NCBI GenBank assembly: GCA_934512135.1
Contig: CAKSWT010000015.1
Span: 17,048 to 81,047, forward strand
From: an uncultured Oscillospiraceae bacterium
GTDB lineage: Bacteria > Bacillota > Clostridia > Oscillospirales > Oscillospiraceae
Direction: 5' to 3'
Length of the DNA: 64,000 bases
Shown: positions 49,460 to 57,700 of the stretch, one piece after another
How positions within the stretch are numbered: the first letter of the stretch is position 1
How the letters are laid out: each line of letters opens with the position of its first letter
Notes under the pieces: model-generated
The model's input: only the letters and a program-made list of their open reading frames with translations
What the model was told of the DNA's origin: nothing
Databases searched by the model: none
Translations under genes and position numbers: made by a program

Positions 49460-49794
49460 GCCCCCTGCGGGTTCTTTTTTCGGTCTTTCCTTTTTCCACA
49501 TTTCCACCGGGAAACTGCTGTGAATATAATGTGAAAACTCCGCATTTCCCCGGAACGGGAATTTTTCCGTGGAAAACCGTTTTGTTTTTCCACAATCAGA
49601 CCAGAATAAAAAAACCAGTGATTTTCTGAATAAACCACGGTTTTCCACCGTTTCCACAGCATCTACTACGATTTCTAGAAAATTTCTCTTTTTTCTATTA
49701 AAAAAAGCCTCCAATCAGGTCTTTTTCCCTTCCTATTCCGACTTCCCTGTGGAAAACTTTTTCGGCCTGGCGCCGAGCGAAAGGAGCTTCATCC
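49460..49794. other. oriC: Replication origin oriC (dnaA-dnaN intergenic region)
   Basis: A 335-bp gap with clustered DnaA boxes of the TTTTCCACA type: plus-strand boxes at 49492-49500 and 49586-49594, near-matches at 49641-49649 and 49650-49658; reverse boxes at 49568-49576 and 49748-49756; weaker reverse ones at 49519-49527 and 49530-49538. The box GTTTCCACA (49650-49658) is followed by GC and a CTACTAC tract, then an A/T-rich stretch (about 49671-49706), the arrangement of box, DnaA-trio and unwinding element known from Bacillus. A switch from C-rich to G-rich plus-strand lines occurs across this region in the lines sampled. Confidence 0.88.
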
Positions 49795-50904
49795 ATGATC
49801 CATCTTACCTGTGATAAAGACAACCTGATTTCTGCCATTTCCATCGCATCCAGAACCGTCTCTCAGAAAAGCACCATTGCCGCTTTGGAGGGTATTCTGA
49901 TCTCCGCCGGAAATATGCTGGTTCTCACGGGCTACAATTTGGAAACCGGTATTTCCGTCTCTCTGGAGGCAAATATTCAGGAAATGGGTACCGCTGTATT
50001 TCCCGCAAAGCTCTTTGGAGACATTGTGAGAAAGCTGCCGGATGACACCGTGACCATTCAGGTGGACGACAACTACAAGGTGAAAATCATCAGCGGAATC
50101 AGTACATTCTCTATTATGGCGTCCTCCTCGGAGGATTATCCCTCTCTGCCGGACGTGGAATACGACAAGGCAATCTCTGTGCCTCAGAATGTTCTAAAGG
50201 ACATGATCTCCGGCACCATCTTCTCTGTCAGTGACAACCAGGCCCGGCCAATTCAGACCGGCTGTAAATTTGAAATCACGGCAGAGGACATCACGGTGGT
50301 GGCGGTAGACGGATACCGTCTGGCTCTTCGCCGGGAAAAAATCGAAAATCCTGAGGAGCGCATTCTGAATTTTGTGGCTCCCTCTCCCGCTCTTCGGGAG
50401 GTGGAGAAAATTTTGGGAGACACTGATGACAGCGTTTCCTTTACCCTGGGTACCAAACATATTATGTTCCAAATCGGCAACGCCACCTTGGTCTGCCGGC
50501 TGCTGGAGGGAGAATTTTTGGATTGGCGCCGGGTGGTCCCCACGGACAACCCCATTCGCCTGGCCATTAACGTCAAAAATATGACGGAGTCCCTGGAGCG
50601 TGTCAGCCTGATTGTTTCGGAGAAGCTGAAAAGCCCCGTTCGCTGCACCTTCGGAGAAAATGTGGTGGCCCTTCGGACCTCCAACTCCATTGGAAACGCC
50701 TATGACGAATGCCCCACAGCAGGCAGCGGCGGTGACATGGAAATCGGCTTTAACTGCAAATATCTGTTGGAGGCCCTGCGGGCTGTTCCCACGGAAAATA
50801 TCTCCATGGAGCTGAAAACAAATCTTTCTCCGGCAGTGATTACTCCCTGTGAGGGAGACAAATTCACCTACATGGTTTTGCCGGTTCGACTGAAAGCGGA
50901 ATAA
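49795..50904 (+). CDS. dnaN: DNA polymerase III beta sliding clamp
   Basis: Ring-shaped processivity clamp, 369 residues, three repeated domains. The N-terminus MIHLTCDKDNLISAISIASR, the ISAGNMLVLTGYNLETGI turn and the C-terminal YMVLPVRLK ending, typical of the clamp, are present. AAAGGAG precedes the start. Directly downstream of oriC as in most Firmicutes. Confidence 0.98.
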   Translation: MIHLTCDKDNLISAISIASRTVSQKSTIAALEGILISAGNMLVLTGYNLETGISVSLEANIQEMGTAVFPAKLFGDIVRKLPDDTVTIQVDDNYKVKIISGISTFSIMASSSEDYPSLPDVEYDKAISVPQNVLKDMISGTIFSVSDNQARPIQTGCKFEITAEDITVVAVDGYRLALRREKIENPEERILNFVAPSPALREVEKILGDTDDSVSFTLGTKHIMFQIGNATLVCRLLEGEFLDWRRVVPTDNPIRLAINVKNMTESLERVSLIVSEKLKSPVRCTFGENVVALRTSNSIGNAYDECPTAGSGGDMEIGFNCKYLLEALRAVPTENISMELKTNLSPAVITPCEGDKFTYMVLPVRLKAE

Positions 50905-50916
50905 AAAGAGGACGAT

Positions 50917-51156
50917 ATGCGAGTAAAGAAAACAACTGCTCCGGTAGAGACAGAAATCCCGATTTCTACGGAGTTTATCAAACTGGAAGCATTCTTAAAA
51001 TTCTCCGGAGCGGTGGAAACCGGCGGAGAAGCCAAAAACCGCATTCAAAACGGTGAGGTTTTGGTGGACGGCGAGGTTTGCACCATGCGGGGAAAAAAGC
51101 TGACTCCGGGGATGACCGTCTCTATGGACGGAAGTGTCTGGAAGGTCACTTCATGA
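50917..51156 (+). CDS. rlbA: Small S4-domain RNA-binding protein (YaaA/RlbA)
   Basis: A 79-residue protein, essentially one S4 RNA-binding domain (IKLEAFLKFSGAVETGGEAK then IQNGEVLVDGEV). In Firmicutes this gene lies between dnaN and recF and its product is implicated in ribosome biology. Its stop overlaps the recF start by 4 nt (ATGA). Confidence 0.93.
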   Translation: MRVKKTTAPVETEIPISTEFIKLEAFLKFSGAVETGGEAKNRIQNGEVLVDGEVCTMRGKKLTPGMTVSMDGSVWKVTS

Positions 51157-52259
51157 ATGTCACAGGACTGCAGCTTCAGAATTTCCGAAGCTATGAGCGG
51201 CTGGACGCTCTGTTCGACCCTGGGGTGAACCTGATTGTGGGCGATAACGCCCAGGGAAAGACAAACCTTTTGGAGTCCCTGGTGTACCTGTCCAGGGGCA
51301 GTTCCTACCGCACCCGAAAAGAGGAGGATCTAATCCGCTGGAATCAGGATTTTGCCCGGCTGGAGGCGGAAATTCATACGGCCCAGCGGGAGACAAATCT
51401 GGTATACGCCCTGTTTCGCGGACCTAGACGGCGACAGATCCTACTCAATGGGGTCAAGCAGAAAAATGCAACCCAGACGGAGGACGTACTGACAACGGTT
51501 TTGTTCTGTCCGGAGGATTTGCAGCTGCTTCGGTCCGGGGCTTCGGTTCGGCGGCGGTTTTTAAACGATGCCATTTCTCAGCTGCGGCCGCGATATAAGC
51601 GCGCCGTATCTGACTATCAGCGGCTCTATGAAAGCAAAAGCCGAATTCTGCGGGACCATTTTACAAAGCCCAGTCTGCTGGAGACACTGCCGGACTTTAA
51701 CCGGCAGATGGCGGCCACCGGCGCCGTCATTATCTCCTACCGGGCCCAATACTGCCGAAGGCTCAGAGAGCTGACGGAGAAATATCATGGGATATGCTCC
51801 GGAGGCAATGAACTTTTGTCGATTCAATATCAGACAGTCTCCACCATTACCGATCCCTTTGCTCCGCAGCAGGTGCTGTTTCAGCAAATTATGGACCATC
51901 AGGAACGGCATTACCGGGCGGAGTTGGACAGTGGCCGCTGTCTCACTGGACCTCACAAGGACGATTTTGAGGTGTTTTTGGACGGTCACAGTCTCAAAAG
52001 CTTCGGTTCCCAGGGACAGACCCGCACGGCGGCCATTGCCCTAAAGCTCAGTGAGCGGGAAATTGCCCGGAAGGACACAGGAGAGGAGCCGGTGCTTCTG
52101 CTGGATGACGTGCTGTCTGAGCTGGATCAGGGCCGGCAGGATTTTATTCTCAATGAGATTCGTTCCGGCCAGGTGTTTATCACCTGCTGTGAAACGGAAA
52201 AGGTCACCACCGCAGGCCGGGTATTCTCCGTGAAAAACGGAATTCTCGCTGCAGAATAA
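51153..52259 (+). CDS. recF: DNA repair protein RecF
   Basis: SMC-like ATPase that loads RecA at gaps, 368 residues. Walker A VGDNAQGKTNLLES is near residue 30; the C-terminal signature SxGQ (FGSQGQTRTAAIALKL) and Walker B PVLLLDDVLSELD follow. ATG 51153 overlaps the rlbA stop (ATGA), so translation is coupled; a longer upstream frame is rejected. Confidence 0.97.
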   Translation: MNVTGLQLQNFRSYERLDALFDPGVNLIVGDNAQGKTNLLESLVYLSRGSSYRTRKEEDLIRWNQDFARLEAEIHTAQRETNLVYALFRGPRRRQILLNGVKQKNATQTEDVLTTVLFCPEDLQLLRSGASVRRRFLNDAISQLRPRYKRAVSDYQRLYESKSRILRDHFTKPSLLETLPDFNRQMAATGAVIISYRAQYCRRLRELTEKYHGICSGGNELLSIQYQTVSTITDPFAPQQVLFQQIMDHQERHYRAELDSGRCLTGPHKDDFEVFLDGHSLKSFGSQGQTRTAAIALKLSEREIARKDTGEEPVLLLDDVLSELDQGRQDFILNEIRSGQVFITCCETEKVTTAGRVFSVKNGILAAE

Positions 52260-52274
52260 CGGGAGAAACAGGGT

Positions 52275-52544
52275 ATGTATATTTCCATTGGCGGGGATAT
52301 GGCGGTTCGAGACCGCGCAATCATCGGTATTTTTGATCTGGACGGAGCATCCCTTTCTCAAAAAACCATGGACTATCTCAGGTCTGTGGAGGAGGATGGG
52401 GGCCTGATCTCCGTTACCGAGGATGTGCCAAAGTCATTTTTGGTGACGGAGGAATACGGGATGGAACGGGTGTATTTCACACAGCTGTCCGCCGGAACCC
52501 TGGAAAAACGGGCGGAAAAGCAAAGTCAATCTCCTTCCCTATAG
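52275..52544 (+). CDS. remB: RemB-type DUF370 protein (YaaB)
   Basis: An 89-residue protein with the DUF370 core MYISIGGDMAVRDRAIIGIF. In Bacillus YaaB/RemB sits between recF and gyrB and takes part in control of extracellular matrix genes; RemA-like relatives bind DNA as rings. It lies 15 bp after recF in the same operon. Its cellular role here is inferred from the family only. Confidence 0.88.
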   Translation: MYISIGGDMAVRDRAIIGIFDLDGASLSQKTMDYLRSVEEDGGLISVTEDVPKSFLVTEEYGMERVYFTQLSAGTLEKRAEKQSQSPSL

Positions 52545-52741
52545 GCGAGAAAGCGCAAATTTTTCCGACAGGCAACTGCCCCAAATGGGCAATAAACATC
52601 GCATAAAACGTATTTTGCGCCTTGGCGCAAAATGGACGGCGCCTAAGGGCAATGTCCCCCTGATCAAAGGTCTGTATGTGATCGGGGAAGCGTATTACTT
52701 TCGGCGGAGCCATACCGCCACAAGAAAAAGGAGGTCAATGT
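52545..52741 (+). promoter_or_regulatory. Hairpin-containing gyrB leader
   Basis: A 197-bp gap with two consecutive hairpins: TGCCC-CAAAT-GGGCA (about 52577-52591) and a 10-bp perfect stem ATTTTGCGCC/GGCGCAAAAT with TT loop (52612-52621 with 52624-52633). Neither is followed by a T tract. No convincing promoter was seen. It may control gyrB expression. Confidence 0.4.
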
Positions 52742-54673
52742 ATGTCAGAGGAAAACAAGACATACGGCGCCGAACAAATACAAGTGCTGGAGGGACTGGA
52801 AGCCGTTCGAAAGCGCCCAGGCATGTATATCGGCTCCCAGTCTGCCGCAGGACTGCATCATCTGGTGTATGAGATCGTGGATAACGCCATTGATGAAGCC
52901 TTGGCCGGCTATTGTAATCACATTCAGGTAAAGATTCTGGAGGGAGATATTATCTCCGTACAGGACAACGGCCGAGGCATCCCCACGGGAATCCAGCAGC
53001 AGACCGGAAAGCCCGCCTTGGAGGTGGTATTTACCGTGCTCCATGCCGGCGGAAAATTCGGCGGCGGCGGCTATAAGGTCTCCGGCGGCCTTCACGGCGT
53101 CGGTGCTTCCGTGGTCAATGCCCTGTCTGAGTGGCTGGAGGTTCGGGTTCATCGGGATGGAAAAATCTATGAGATGAAGTTTGCCCGGGGCCATGTGACA
53201 CAGCCTATGACCGTGGTGGGGAACACAGACAAGCACGGCTCGGAGATTGTGTTTAAGCCTGACGGCGAAATCTTTGAGGTGCTGGAATACAACTACGACA
53301 CCCTGGAAAAGCGGCTGCGGGAACAGGCGTTTTTGAATGCCGGTGTGCGGATTGAATTGTCCGACGAGCGAATCAAGCCGGAGGGCGAAGAAAATCGCCG
53401 GGACGATATGTGCTATGAGGGAGGAATTCGTTCCTTTGTGGAGCATATCAACAAGTCCAAAACGCCGCTTCATCCTCAGGTGATTTATCTCTTCGGAAAG
53501 AAGGACGACGCCCAGGCGGAGATTGCTCTGCAGTATAACGACAGCTATAACGAGATTCTGCTGTCCTTTGCCAATGACATTCATACCACAGAGGGTGGTA
53601 TGCACGAAACCGGATTTAAGGCGGCGCTGACCTCTGTGCTCAATAGCTACGGTCACAGCAAAAAGCTGCTGAAGGATGACGAAGCCATTTCCGGCGAGGA
53701 CAGCCGTGAGGGAATCACCGCCATTATTTCCGTGAAGCTGTCGGATGCTCAGTTTGAGGGCCAGACAAAGACAAAGCTGGGCAACTCCGATATGCGGTCT
53801 CTGGTGGACAGCGTGGTTCGGGATGGACTGTCTACCTTTTTGGAGGAAAACCCCGGAGTCGGCAAGATCATCATCGACAAGGCACTGATGGCCTCCCGGG
53901 CCAGAGAAGCCGCCAGAAAGGCCAGAGAAGCCACCAGACGGAAAAACGTTCTGGAGAGTTCTACGCTGCCCGGCAAGCTGTCGGACTGCAATGAGCGGGA
54001 CCCGGCGCTGACAGAAATCTATATCGTGGAGGGCGACTCCGCAGGCGGCTCCGCCAAGGGCGGACGGGACTCCAGATTCCAGGCAATTCTTCCTCTGTGG
54101 GGCAAGATGCTCAATGTGGAAAAGGCACGGGCAGACAAGGTCTATGGAAATGACAAGCTCCAGCCTGTAATTACCGCCTTGGGGGCCGGCCTTGGAGAGG
54201 ACTTTGATGTAAATAAGCTCCGCTATCACAAGGTCATTATTATGGCCGATGCGGACGTGGACGGCGCCCATATTCGGACGCTGCTGCTGACCTTCTTCTT
54301 CCGGTTTATGCGGCCTCTGATCGAGGAAGGCTATGTGTATACGGCAGTTCCGCCTCTGTATAAGCTCACCCGGGGCAAGGTCACAAAGGTGGCCTTCTCC
54401 GATGAAGAGCGGGATCAAGTGTCCGCAGAGCTGCGGGGTGACAACCCCAATGCCAAGGTGGAGATTTCCCGGTTTAAGGGCCTTGGTGAAATGGACCCGG
54501 CGGAGCTGTGGACCACCACCATGAATCCGGAAACCAGAATTCTCAAGCGGTTTACCCTGTCGGATGCCATTGCTGCGGACGAGACCTTTACCATTCTCAT
54601 GGGAGAAAAGGTGGAGCCGAGAAAGCAGTTTATTGAGCAGAACGCAAAAAAGGTTGTCAATTTGGATATATAA
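52742..54673 (+). CDS. gyrB: DNA gyrase subunit B
   Basis: ATPase and TOPRIM subunit of DNA gyrase, 643 residues. GHKL ATPase motifs: EIVDNAIDEA, DNGRGIPTG, GGLHGVGASVVNALS; TOPRIM: EGDSAGGSAKGGRD and MADADVDGAHI; the C-terminal RFKGLGEM segment is intact. AAAAGGAGG precedes the ATG. Followed after 24 bp by gyrA. Confidence 0.98.
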   Translation: MSEENKTYGAEQIQVLEGLEAVRKRPGMYIGSQSAAGLHHLVYEIVDNAIDEALAGYCNHIQVKILEGDIISVQDNGRGIPTGIQQQTGKPALEVVFTVLHAGGKFGGGGYKVSGGLHGVGASVVNALSEWLEVRVHRDGKIYEMKFARGHVTQPMTVVGNTDKHGSEIVFKPDGEIFEVLEYNYDTLEKRLREQAFLNAGVRIELSDERIKPEGEENRRDDMCYEGGIRSFVEHINKSKTPLHPQVIYLFGKKDDAQAEIALQYNDSYNEILLSFANDIHTTEGGMHETGFKAALTSVLNSYGHSKKLLKDDEAISGEDSREGITAIISVKLSDAQFEGQTKTKLGNSDMRSLVDSVVRDGLSTFLEENPGVGKIIIDKALMASRAREAARKAREATRRKNVLESSTLPGKLSDCNERDPALTEIYIVEGDSAGGSAKGGRDSRFQAILPLWGKMLNVEKARADKVYGNDKLQPVITALGAGLGEDFDVNKLRYHKVIIMADADVDGAHIRTLLLTFFFRFMRPLIEEGYVYTAVPPLYKLTRGKVTKVAFSDEERDQVSAELRGDNPNAKVEISRFKGLGEMDPAELWTTTMNPETRILKRFTLSDAIAADETFTILMGEKVEPRKQFIEQNAKKVVNLDI

Positions 54674-54697
54674 CTCCAATAAACGGAGGTCATTATT

Positions 54698-57214
54698 TTG
54701 GCGAGAAAAGAAACAAAATACACTGATATTTCATTTCCAAACCAGGTCATTCAAAATGTAGATCTGGACCACGAAATGAGAGACTCCTTTCTGGACTATG
54801 CCATGAGCGTTATTGTGGCCCGTGCCCTGCCGGATGTGCGGGACGGCCTCAAGCCGGTTCACCGGCGAATTCTCTACGCCATGTATGAGGATAATCTGAC
54901 GTCGGACAAGGCCTTTAAGAAGTCTGCCACCTGTGTGGGCGACGTGCTGGGCCGGTATCATCCCCATGGCGACGCCTCGGTCTACGATGCGTTGGTCCGT
55001 CTGGCTCAGGATTTTTCCATGCGGTATCCCCTGGTAGAGGGCCACGGAAACTTCGGCTCCATCGACGGAGATCCCCCGGCGGCTTACCGTTATACCGAAG
55101 CCCGCATGAGCAAAATCTCCAATGAAATGCTTCGGGACATTGACAAGGACACCATTGACTGGGACCCCAACTTCGACGAAAGCCGGAAGGAGCCTCGGGT
55201 GTTGCCCTCCAGATTTCCCAATCTGCTGGTCAACGGCAGCTCCGGCATTGCCGTAGGCATGACTACCAACATTCCGCCTCATAACCTGCGGGAGGTGGTG
55301 GATGCCTGCATCTGCATCATTGACAATCCTGAGGCGGATCTAAATGACTTGATGGAGCACATCAAGGGGCCGGATTTCCCCACCAAGGGCATTATTATGG
55401 GCACCGCAGGGATTCGTGCGGCCTATGCCACAGGCCGGGGACGGATCAAGGTCCGGGCCAGGACGGAGTTTGAGGAATATGGACAGAACCGCACCCGGAT
55501 TGTGGTGACGGAGCTTCCCTATCAGGTCAACAAGGCCCGGCTCATTGAGAACATTGCCGAGCATCACAAAAATAAGAACATCGAGGGCATCTCTGATCTC
55601 CGGGACGAATCGGACCGGGAGGGTATGCGCATCGTCATTGAGGTGAAGCGGGACGCCAATCCTCAGGTGGTGCTCAATCAGCTGTTTTCCGCCACGGCCA
55701 TGGAGTCCACCTTTGCGGTGGTGATGCTGGCTCTGGTACACAATCAGAAGCAGCCCAAGATTTTGACACTGCGGGAGATCCTGGACGAATATATTCGGTA
55801 TCAGGAGCAGATCATCACCCGGCGCACTCAGTTTGACCTGAAAAAGGCCAGAGAGCGGGCCCATTTGCTGGAAGGTCTGCTGATTGCAGAGGAGAATATT
55901 GACGAGATCATTCAGATCATTCGCTCCAGCTACGACAATGCCAAGGAGCGGTTAATGGAGCGGTATGGGCTCTCTGAGGTCCAGGCTCAGGCAATTTTGG
56001 ACATGCAGCTCAAGCGGCTGCAGGGTCTGGAAAAAGAGAAGCTGGAAACGGAATACGCAGAGCTGGAGAAAAAAATCGCGTACTATCTGGAGCTTCTGGG
56101 AGATGAAACCAAGCTCCTTGGGGTTCTGAAGGAGGAGCTTCGCGCCATTGCCGATAAATACGGGGATGACCGTGTTACGGAGATCCAGCCTGTGGACGAT
56201 GAGATTGACATTGAGGACCTGATTGAGGAAGAGGACTGCTGCTATACCATGAGCGAGGCGGGCTATATTAAGCGTCTGCCTGTGGATACCTATAAGGCCC
56301 AGCGTCGAGGAGGCCGGGGCATCAACGGCCAGAGCTTAAAGGACGAGGATTTTGTCAAAAATCTGTTTATCGCCTCCACCCATGACTATCTGCTGTTCTT
56401 TACCAATATCGGCAAGGTGCATCGGAAGAAGGGATACATGATCCCGGAGGCCAGCCGAACGGCCCGAGGCACCAATATTGTCAACATTCTTCCTCTGGAG
56501 GAGGGAGAAAAGGTCACGGCAATGCTGCTGCTGCGGGAATTCCAGGAGGATCGCTATTTGATGATGGTGACCCGAAACGGTACCGTAAAGCGGCTGAAGC
56601 TGACGGAAATTCATACGGCCAGAAAGGCCGGTATCCGTGCCCTGTCCCTGGAGGAGGGGGATGAGCTGATTTCCGTCTCCATCACCGACGGAAACGACAG
56701 TATCATTCTCGGGTCCCACAAGGGCATGGCCATCTGCTTCCATGAGTCGGACGTTCGTCCCATGGGCCGAGACGCCGCCGGTGTCCGCGGCATGAAGCTG
56801 GAAGAAGGGGACTATGTGGTGGGCGCGGAAATCGCCAAGGAAGGCGCCTGTCTGCTGACGGTAACAGAGAACGGATACGGCAAGCGCACCGCTGTGGAGG
56901 ACTATATGCGCTCCGGAGAGGATGGCGGCCAGCGTCAGCCGCAGAAGCGAGGCGGCAAGGGCCTGAAAAACTACAGCATCACCCAGAAGACCGGTTTGGT
57001 GGCCGGTGTGCGTATGGTCACCGAGTCCGATGACGTTATGATTATCTCCAGCGACGGAACCATTATCCGTATGGCGGCAAAGGACATCAATGTCTATAGA
57101 CGTGACACCCAGGGTGTTATTGTCATGCGGGTAGAGGGCGACAGCAAGGTAATTTCCATTGAAAAGGTTGCCTCGGAGGAGACGGATGAGGACGCTGAGA
57201 CAGTCGGGGAATAA
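54698..57214 (+). CDS. gyrA: DNA gyrase subunit A
   Basis: DNA-breaking subunit of gyrase, 838 residues. The start is TTG 54698 with GGAGGT at 54685-54690. The catalytic Tyr lies in AYRYTEARMSKI; the winged-helix quinolone region reads HPHGDASVYDALVRL with Ala93 at the position of E. coli Ser83 and Asp97 at the position of Asp87. The C-terminal wrapping domain has the GyrA box QRRGGRGI; a second basic PQKRGGKG loop occurs later. An acidic tail (EETDEDAETVGE) ends the protein. GyrA-box presence separates it from ParC. Confidence 0.98.
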   Translation: MARKETKYTDISFPNQVIQNVDLDHEMRDSFLDYAMSVIVARALPDVRDGLKPVHRRILYAMYEDNLTSDKAFKKSATCVGDVLGRYHPHGDASVYDALVRLAQDFSMRYPLVEGHGNFGSIDGDPPAAYRYTEARMSKISNEMLRDIDKDTIDWDPNFDESRKEPRVLPSRFPNLLVNGSSGIAVGMTTNIPPHNLREVVDACICIIDNPEADLNDLMEHIKGPDFPTKGIIMGTAGIRAAYATGRGRIKVRARTEFEEYGQNRTRIVVTELPYQVNKARLIENIAEHHKNKNIEGISDLRDESDREGMRIVIEVKRDANPQVVLNQLFSATAMESTFAVVMLALVHNQKQPKILTLREILDEYIRYQEQIITRRTQFDLKKARERAHLLEGLLIAEENIDEIIQIIRSSYDNAKERLMERYGLSEVQAQAILDMQLKRLQGLEKEKLETEYAELEKKIAYYLELLGDETKLLGVLKEELRAIADKYGDDRVTEIQPVDDEIDIEDLIEEEDCCYTMSEAGYIKRLPVDTYKAQRRGGRGINGQSLKDEDFVKNLFIASTHDYLLFFTNIGKVHRKKGYMIPEASRTARGTNIVNILPLEEGEKVTAMLLLREFQEDRYLMMVTRNGTVKRLKLTEIHTARKAGIRALSLEEGDELISVSITDGNDSIILGSHKGMAICFHESDVRPMGRDAAGVRGMKLEEGDYVVGAEIAKEGACLLTVTENGYGKRTAVEDYMRSGEDGGQRQPQKRGGKGLKNYSITQKTGLVAGVRMVTESDDVMIISSDGTIIRMAAKDINVYRRDTQGVIVMRVEGDSKVISIEKVASEETDEDAETVGE

Positions 57215-57217
57215 CCT

Positions 57218-57652
57218 ATGGACGTGATCATTTACACAGACGGAGCCTGCTCTGGGAATCCGGGACCAGGAGGGTATGGAGCAATCCTGATGTATGGGGA
57301 CCACAAAAAGGAGCTATCCGGGGGAGAGGCGGAAACCACCAATAACCGCATGGAGCTGATGGGAGTCATCACAGCCCTGAAAGCGCTAAAGCGTCCCTGC
57401 AGTGTGCAGCTCTATACAGACAGCCAGTATGTGGTGAACGCCATTGAAAAGGGCTGGGCCAAGAAGTGGCAGGCCAACGGATGGATGCGCAACAAAAAAG
57501 AGCGGGCCATGAATCCGGATCTGTGGCAGCAGCTGCTGGAGCTGCTGGGGGTCCACCAGGTGACGTTCCACTGGGTCAAGGGACACGCTGAAAATCCCTA
57601 TAACAACCGCTGCGATGAGCTGGCGGTGGCCCAGAGCCATAAATTTAAATAG
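57218..57652 (+). CDS. rnhA: Ribonuclease HI
   Basis: Cleaves RNA in RNA-DNA hybrids (R-loops, Okazaki primers), 144 residues. Catalytic D-E-D-D: Asp in IYTDGACSGNPG, Glu in NNRMELMG, Asp in LYTDSQYV, Asp in RCDELA. The basic protrusion (KGWAKKWQANGWMRNKK) is present. It begins 3 bp after gyrA, an uncommon neighbour: gyrase and RNase H both limit R-loops, so co-expression makes functional sense (inference). Confidence 0.97.
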   Translation: MDVIIYTDGACSGNPGPGGYGAILMYGDHKKELSGGEAETTNNRMELMGVITALKALKRPCSVQLYTDSQYVVNAIEKGWAKKWQANGWMRNKKERAMNPDLWQQLLELLGVHQVTFHWVKGHAENPYNNRCDELAVAQSHKFK

Positions 57653-57658
57653 TAAAAG

Positions 57659-57690
57659 AGCACGCGGAAGTTTTTTCTTCCGCGTGCTTT
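57659..57690. terminator. Terminator between rnhA and ricT
   Basis: A 12-bp stem AGCACGCGGAAG/CTTCCGCGTGCT (57659-57670 with 57677-57688), T-rich on both sides. Serves the converging genes. Confidence 0.88.
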
Positions 57691-57700
57691 GCTATTTTAA

